DNA of 64,000 bases, taken from Nectonema munidae. Lineage: Eukaryota; Nematomorpha; Nectonematoida; Nectonematidae. The position numbers and the translations under genes were made by a program. The stretch lies in assembly GCA_030549495.1 (NCBI GenBank), contig JAUIRK010001039.1, forward strand, positions 496,001 through 560,000, written 5' to 3'. This document shows, in pieces, positions 44,113-64,000 of this stretch (position 1 is the stretch's first letter; every line of letters starts with the position of its first letter). The notes under the pieces are model-generated. The model was not told the origin of the DNA and searched no databases. It worked only from the letters and a program-made list of their open reading frames with translations.

Positions 44113-45442
44113 TTAATTGTAAGGATCCTTTTTCATCAATTTGATATCTTGCATCACCATTTCTTGAACGAGTTCGAGAAAGGAAATCTTTGCCTTCCAA
44201 CCCAGCTTTTTTTCAGCATAAGACGCATCACCCAACAAATAATCGACTTCACTGGGTCGATAGAACTTTTGGTCGATTTTTACGCGAATGACGTCATCAC
44301 CATCAACGCCCACTTCTTCTATTCCATGCCCCTTCCATGTGATGCTGATTTGCACACACTTGAAGGCTTCTTCAACAAAGTCTCGCACGCTGTGAGCTTC
44401 ACCCGTAGCAATGACAAAGTCTTCGGGCTTTTCAGCCTGCAGCATCATCCACATAGCTTCTACATAATCCCGCGCATGACCCCAATCACGCTTAGCGTCA
44501 AGATTGCCCAGGTGTAGGCATTGCATTTGATTCAAGTGTATCTTGGCTACGCTGCGAGTGATCTTCCGAGTTACAAATGTTTCGCCTCTCCTAGGAGATT
44601 CGTGATTAAAGAGTATGCCATTACACGCAAACAAGTTGTACGCTTCTCTGAAGTTGACTGTAATCCAATAAGCGTACAATTTCGCAGCCCCGTATGGAGA
44701 GCGTGGGTAGAAATATGTTTTCTCGCTTTGGGGAATTTCTTTCGCATTCCCGAACAATTCACTAGAAGATGCTTGATAAAATTTGCATGTGTGATGCAAC
44801 CCACAAGTTTTAATGGCATCCAAAAGTCTGAGTGTTCCAATTGCATCAACATCCGCAGTATATTCGGCCAAGTCAAAGGAGACCATCACGTGACTCTGTG
44901 CAGCCAAGTTGTAAACTTCGTCGGGTTTCACTTTGGCCACGATTTTATTTATGCTGGAGGAATCGGTAAGGTCGCCGTAGTGCAGTTGAAAGGAGAATGT
45001 GTTTTGGTGCGTTGTGTCTCGGAGGTGCTGAATGCGAAAAGTGTTGAAAGATGAAGATCTTCTGATGATGCCATGCACTTCGTAGCCTTTGGACAGCAGC
45101 AACTCCGAAAGGTAGGACCCATCTTGGCCGGTTATGCCCGTGATAAGAGCTACTCTTTTAGGAATGCAATTGCCGACACTCAAGATACTATCTCCATTAC
45201 TCATTGCCTCTTGAATTGAATCTTCCTTTTTCAAATAAAAAAAAGCATTAGCAAATATAAAATGCATTATAAATGTAATAAATAGGAAGCATGAATTATA
45301 AACTAAATTTTATTGATATTCGATGAATTTGGGGATCAAGCCGATCAATTAAAAAACTTTTTAAGTAGAAAGAAATATTTTAAAACATTTCATTTAAAAA
45401 TCTCAATTAATATAATTAACTTCTTACCTCTCGATGGTCCAT
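44113..45442 (-). CDS. GMDS: GDP-mannose 4,6-dehydratase
   Basis: Converts GDP-mannose to GDP-4-keto-6-deoxymannose with NADP+, the first step of de novo GDP-fucose synthesis in the cytosol. Main exon 45225-44113 holds the extended SDR fold: [14 protein letters not shown] (NADP-binding G..G..G), [60 protein letters not shown], and the catalytic [10 protein letters not shown] (YxxxK). C-terminal [12 protein letters not shown] is also typical. I propose a first exon 45442-45428 encoding MDHRE, spliced (gtaaga donor, ttgaaaaag acceptor) in frame to [13 protein letters not shown]. The product would be 375 residues, close to the human 372. An unspliced start 14 codons upstream at 45267 ([14 protein letters not shown]) is possible but would put a hydrophobic tail on a cytosolic enzyme. 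No internal stop or frameshift. Confidence 0.95.
45428..45442 (-). CDS. GMDS: GMDS proposed first coding exon
   Basis: ATG at 45442-45440 in a good context (aaaccATGG), five codons, then gtaagaag donor. Phase 0, joins the main exon across a 202-bp intron. Supported by sequence only. Confidence 0.6.
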
Positions 45443-46640
45443 GGTTTTTTGATAATTAATCTTCTGCTTTTTTTTAAATGAATTTACAAAAAACTTAGAG
45501 GAGATGATTTTTACTTTGTGAGACACTGGCGATCGCGTGTGCCTAAAAGTATTATTAACTCATTTGATGCGAGATAAAGAAGGCGAAATTAGGTCTTTAA
45601 GGGAAAAAGGTTTTTTTGTTACTACACACCTGCTCATCTCAGCCGCCTATTTCTAATTAACTACTGGTGACAGCAACCTACAAAAATCCCACTACCTTGA
45701 TCCAGCCATGTGGCGAGGTAATCATCTCTGATTCCATAAAACATTAACAAATAGAGCTTGCACTAGAGTTGTTTGACTCTGAGATGTAAGCTTTCTCCTT
45801 CCTAACTTAAATCATGTTAAAAGATTTAATCTTTTTATTGCAGAGCGCAATTATTTCTCTTTATATGTGGACACTCGATAAAAACATTCTTTTCTTCCCT
45901 CAAAAATGAGATGGCTACACTAGGCTTGTGTAGCTTTCTGAACCAGCAGTAGGTGCAACCATCCGCTCATATTTCAAAGTAGATAGCATAGGTCTATAAC
46001 ACGGTTGTGTACTTTGGATACCAAAGACTGCCTTATAATGGTTATTCACTACTTTGGAAGTAAAAGATTAGTTTTTATACTAAAAAAGGCGGTGAGGAAC
46101 CACATCAGACGCAAAATTTTTACAAACTCCTTTTTTTGGACATATAGGATTAGTGAAAAAAGCAGGACTCTCCTTAATCACCTAGATTTCGTTGTAAAGA
46201 GACGCGAAAACGCGCACATCTGACAACCCTAGATGGCATACAAGCAAATGAAAAGCTACAAAAATAGCTTTCCAAACGTTAATTTACATTATCAATATAA
46301 ATTCGTTGGGTAGAAATTTTTAGACAAATTTTATCACTTAAACTGCATTCATTTTTTTTGGCTTGCAAACTTGTAACTTATTCTAAAAGTGTGTATACTA
46401 ATGAATTCAATATTGACTATAATTGGTAAAAATAAACAGATTTTATAGTGGATACATAAAAATCGAGTTTATTAAAAGCATCTGTTTGTTATAAAATTTT
46501 TCAAATTAGGCACTTCAGAAGCAACGAGAAGAGAGAATGGCGTCACAGTTAATTGACGGGTCTAATTAAGAAATACAATACAATTTATTGAGTATTTCTA
46601 AAAAATACTTCATTTTTTATTATTATAGATTTATTTAACA
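45443..46640. other. Intergenic region upstream of GMDS
   Basis: Should contain the GMDS promoter. No TATA box or other element can be assigned with confidence, and no repeat was recognised. Confidence 0.35.
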
Positions 46641-48130
46641 TATCATAAATATAAAAATCCGTATTTTACGGATTTTTGAGGCTAAAATAGTCCTACGGAT
46701 TTTTGACTCTTCCAGATTTTTCTACGGATTTTTTTTTCTACGGATTTTTCGGTTCATCGAAATTTTTTTTGGCTTTTAATAAAATCATAAAAAAATTTTT
46801 TCTCCATTTTATTTTTTTTGCTTTAATACTGAAATGTGAGAACCAATTTTTAAATAAAATATATTTTTTTATATTAAATTACACAAATAAATTTCAATTT
46901 AAATTGGTTTTATTTCAATTTCAAGACTATGTCTGATTCCGATAATTATGTTTCTGAAGTTTTTTCTAAAAAACTTAAAACGAGAAAATATGATCAATCT
47001 TACAAAAAAGAATGGAAAAAGAAATTAGATTAGCTCAAAAAAGGTGGTTTGGAAGGCTCAGCATTTTGTATTTTATGTTCTAAGAAATTGTTGGTTGTAA
47101 GTGGTGGATTTAAAGATCTCGAAAAGCATGCCAAAACAGCTCTACGCATGAAAAATGGAAAAAATATAGAAAATACAGAAAAAAAAGTTTTCAATCTTTT
47201 TATGAAAAAAAGAAAATGATGATCCCGTGAAAAAATCAGAAGTTATATTTTGCAACTGGCTAGTTGAGCATAATTTACCTTTACTCATTTCTGACCATTT
47301 TACTGAGTTATTGCCAAGACTCTGTCCAGACTCATCCATCGCCAAAAGTTTAAGTACATGCTTAAGTTGTAAGATTTCCTCATATCGTAAAAACTGATGA
47401 AATAGATAAACTGACTGATGAGTTTTTAGATTATCAGTTTTTCAAATTTCTTGATAGCTTTGAGAATTTTGAGGTTGATCTTTTTTGGGGAAAGCTTGCG
47501 AAAGTGCAAACTTCAGATGAAAAATTCAGGTTTCCACTTTTAGGCAGACTGATGATGACATTATTAGTTATGGAATTACTTCAAATCCGTTTTTTATTTG
47601 CTATATCTTATGTTTTTTCAATTACAGCATGTTTAACAATATAAAAACTTATAAAAAGAACCAGTTTGATTTAGATACCATCTCAGGCCTATTACACATC
47701 AAAACCAATGATAGAGGAGAACCATGTTATAAATATGAGCCTCCAGAAAGTGTTATCAATTCTACAAGTGTAACCCCCAAGTGATGGAATATTTAAGGCA
47801 ATCAAGGCAGTGTAATATATTGTGTTTTTTCATCATTTTTTTTATAAATATTGTGTTTTCATTTTTCTATAGTTTAATTCAATTTTTTATTTTGTTTGTT
47901 GTTATGTTGATTTTAGAATAAAATATAATTTTTACTGATTCACTATATGTAAAAAGGCACCATACTTAAAAAAATTTATGATTTGGGATACTATTACTGA
48001 GAGATATAAAAAAAATGACCTGAAAAAAATTTTAAAAAATGAAGAACCTGAGATCACCGAAAAATTTGGGGTCTACGGATTTTTTTAAGCAAGTTTACGG
48101 ATTTTTGATAAAATATGACTGGCAACACTG
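46640..48130 (+). mobile_element. hAT element relic with BED finger, internally deleted
   Basis: Right end ggcaacactg (48121-48130) gives the common hAT end CAGTGTTGCC on the other strand. Both ends carry several (c)tacggattttt motifs (about 46668-46745 and 48070-48105), probably subterminal binding repeats. The coding remnant on the + strand starts at 46929 (MSDSDNYVSEVFSKKLKTRK), then FCILCSKKLLVVSGGFKDLE (BED-type finger), KSEVIFCNWLVEHNLPLLIS and DHFTELLPRLCPDSSIAKS. It then jumps to the C-terminal part (DLFWGKLAKVQTSDEKFRFP, LIKRTSLI-region frames). Most of the catalytic core is missing and frames change repeatedly. The left end sequence and target duplication were not found. Confidence 0.75.
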
Positions 48131-49840
48131 AATATTAGCTATAACAAAATTTTTGAAAATTAAAGGAGGCAAAATTAAGAACTGAGGACATATTGATACT
48201 TTACCTGATTAAAAAATAAAATAACAACATAAAATTTGGGCGATATGATGTATTAGAGACAGATTAAATTACGTGATAAATGTTAACCAGAATCTAAAAT
48301 AGATTATTTGATAAACTTAAAGACATATAAATAAATTCAAATCTCTAATATATTTTGCTGAGAAAGTTATAAAACCGCTTTCGTTTTCATTTTCTTTAAA
48401 TCATTTTTTATAGATTCATAATTCAAATTTTAGGCCATCTGTTCCCTTGTAGATTATAATTTTAAGCTTTACTAAACTATCTAAAACGTTAGAAAATAGC
48501 TGTAAAGAAATAATGATCTATTTGGATATGAGAGAAACGAGAATGACAAAAAATTTTAAATAGCTATATTAAAAAAATATTCTACTGAGGTATTTTTGTT
48601 GGTAAACACAATTTAATATTTCAAATTTAATGATAATAAAAATTAAATTATTTTTATGTCGCTTTATAATTTATAAGTATTTCGTTCTTATGATTGAGTT
48701 TCTAGGAATGAATTTTAATAGAATTGTTTAATTTATTTGCAGTAGAAATATTTAGGCAAACTGCTATTATCTTTAATGTATGTGGAACTTTATGTTAGAT
48801 GGTTAAAAATCTATTATTTAAAAATACATTAAACAAATTTCAATTAATTCTGAAAGATTTAAGAAAACCATATTATTTATGGATAAAACTAGAAAATTTG
48901 TAAAATCTATACGGTTTTACAATATTTAATTATACAATATATAGAAATTATATTTTTTCATGCTCCCATCGCAAAATTTATTTAAATAATACTTTTTTAT
49001 AATCTTTACTCTAAAATATTGATCCCTCCTAATTCTACATTGCGATGAGTAAAAAAAATTTCACATTAGAAAGTTATTTAGCTTTTGAAAGCCCTTTAAC
49101 TTTTTCGTGGTAGTTTATAAGTAATGCTAAATAAATGGATTTGAAATTTTTGTAACTGATATTATAACCATAATCTTAAAAAAGTTTAAAAAAAGTTAAC
49201 GAGTAGTAAATTCATATCAAAAAAAGTTTACTTAGAATAATAATATATTCATATGTAAACAACTCATCTAGTTTAAATTTATGTTTTTTCGATTTCGGTA
49301 TTACATCCAATGGAAGAAATCTTATGATGTATCCCCATATATACATAATACTTTACCATTTATAAACAGATTTTGATTTATAAATCTAAATGAAATTTTC
49401 TAACATTACAAAAAAAATTTTTTAATTAGAATAAATTCAGAATATGTAGGAATGCATTCTTTGTTAAACTTTAATGGAGATTGGTAAGTTATCATAGAGA
49501 GAATCGAAATTTTCCTATTTTTTTTTATTATAAAAGAAACAATCTAGATTCTGGATCATAACTATTTTTACTATCTGTTCAGCTATGGGAGTTTATTCTA
49601 TTCTTTAATGCGATACTAAAAACTTAAAAAAATCTGAAGAATGACTGGATCGATATGTTCAACGAGAAAAAAAGGGTAAAGAAAATAACCAAAATTAAAT
49701 TTAAGATGTTAGAAAGTTTTTTTAAAATAAAACAAATTTAGTAATAGTATTTTTGAAATATAGTAACAAACAAACAAATAAATACATTTTTTTTTTAATT
49801 TTTCAATTCTTATTTTGGTTAATCATATTGAAGTAGAATA
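48131..49840. other. Upstream region of the RBBP4-like gene
   Basis: Very A+T-rich, no recognised element. Should contain the promoter and 5' untranslated region; an in-frame stop (tag in aagtagaata) precedes the ATG. Confidence 0.35.

Positions 49841-64000
<14,160 letters not shown>

Noticed and set aside
44149-45054. Long + strand frames over GMDS
   Set aside because: They are antisense shadows of a highly conserved enzyme exon.
45226-45267. Upstream in-frame Met extending GMDS with [14 protein letters not shown]
   Set aside because: It looks like translated intron (pyrimidine-rich with an acceptor just before EDSIQE); the spliced MDHRE start gives a normal-length cytosolic enzyme. Not fully excluded.

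Overview
The window looks like animal nuclear DNA, roughly 70% A+T, with spliced genes, very long introns and a dense load of old transposable elements. Three conserved host genes are readable. (1) CNOT3, the NOT3 subunit of the CCR4-NOT deadenylase complex, on the + strand: 13 coding exons from 3956 to the stop at 31922-31924. Their phases all match and they sum to 2376 nt (791 residues plus stop). The first ~95 residues of the family are not in the window and must lie upstream. (2) GDP-mannose 4,6-dehydratase (GMDS) on the - strand, 45442-44113: one large exon plus a proposed five-codon first exon. (3) An RBBP4/RBBP7/Caf1-p55 histone-binding WD40 protein on the + strand, starting at 49841: six exons in frame (201 codons) up to 63146, with the remainder beyond the right edge. 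I propose an extra 18-nt in-frame microexon at 60534-60551. No operon, CRISPR array, rRNA or tRNA was seen. The lineage is inferred only loosely; an arthropod with a repeat-rich genome, such as a copepod, would fit.

Layout. 1-3.9 kb: upstream CNOT3 intron with a hAT-type MITE, a foldback element and a TTAA-type MITE. 4-32 kb: CNOT3, whose introns carry a piggyBac fossil (6.4-8.1 kb), a Mutator-like element with long inverted repeats and a 10-bp target duplication (11.5-13.4 kb), a pogo/CENP-B-like element (14.5-16.0 kb), a Penelope-like reverse transcriptase (17.4-19.0 kb) and a hAT transposase (23.1-25.3 kb). 32-43 kb: an intergenic transposon graveyard. It holds a piggyBac relic carrying both a hAT element with a perfect 8-bp target duplication and pieces of an old retroelement, then a Tigger-like pogo element inserted into a small MITE that itself sits next to LINE debris. 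44-45.4 kb: GMDS. 46.6-48.1 kb: another hAT relic. 49.8-64 kb: the RBBP4-like gene, whose introns hold a SCAND3-like hAT relic, a duplicate of the LINE/MITE unit, a 3.1-kb hAT with perfect target duplication and a second hAT fragment inside it, and a truncated LINE.

The three host genes (mRNA deadenylation, GDP-fucose synthesis, chromatin assembly) have no evident shared pathway. I found no convincing new multi-gene system. The points most worth following are the RBBP4 microexon, the PCNA-binding-like tail and intron of the Tigger-like transposase, the nested insertions with readable order, and an interrupted/uninterrupted pair of repeat units that records a pogo insertion.
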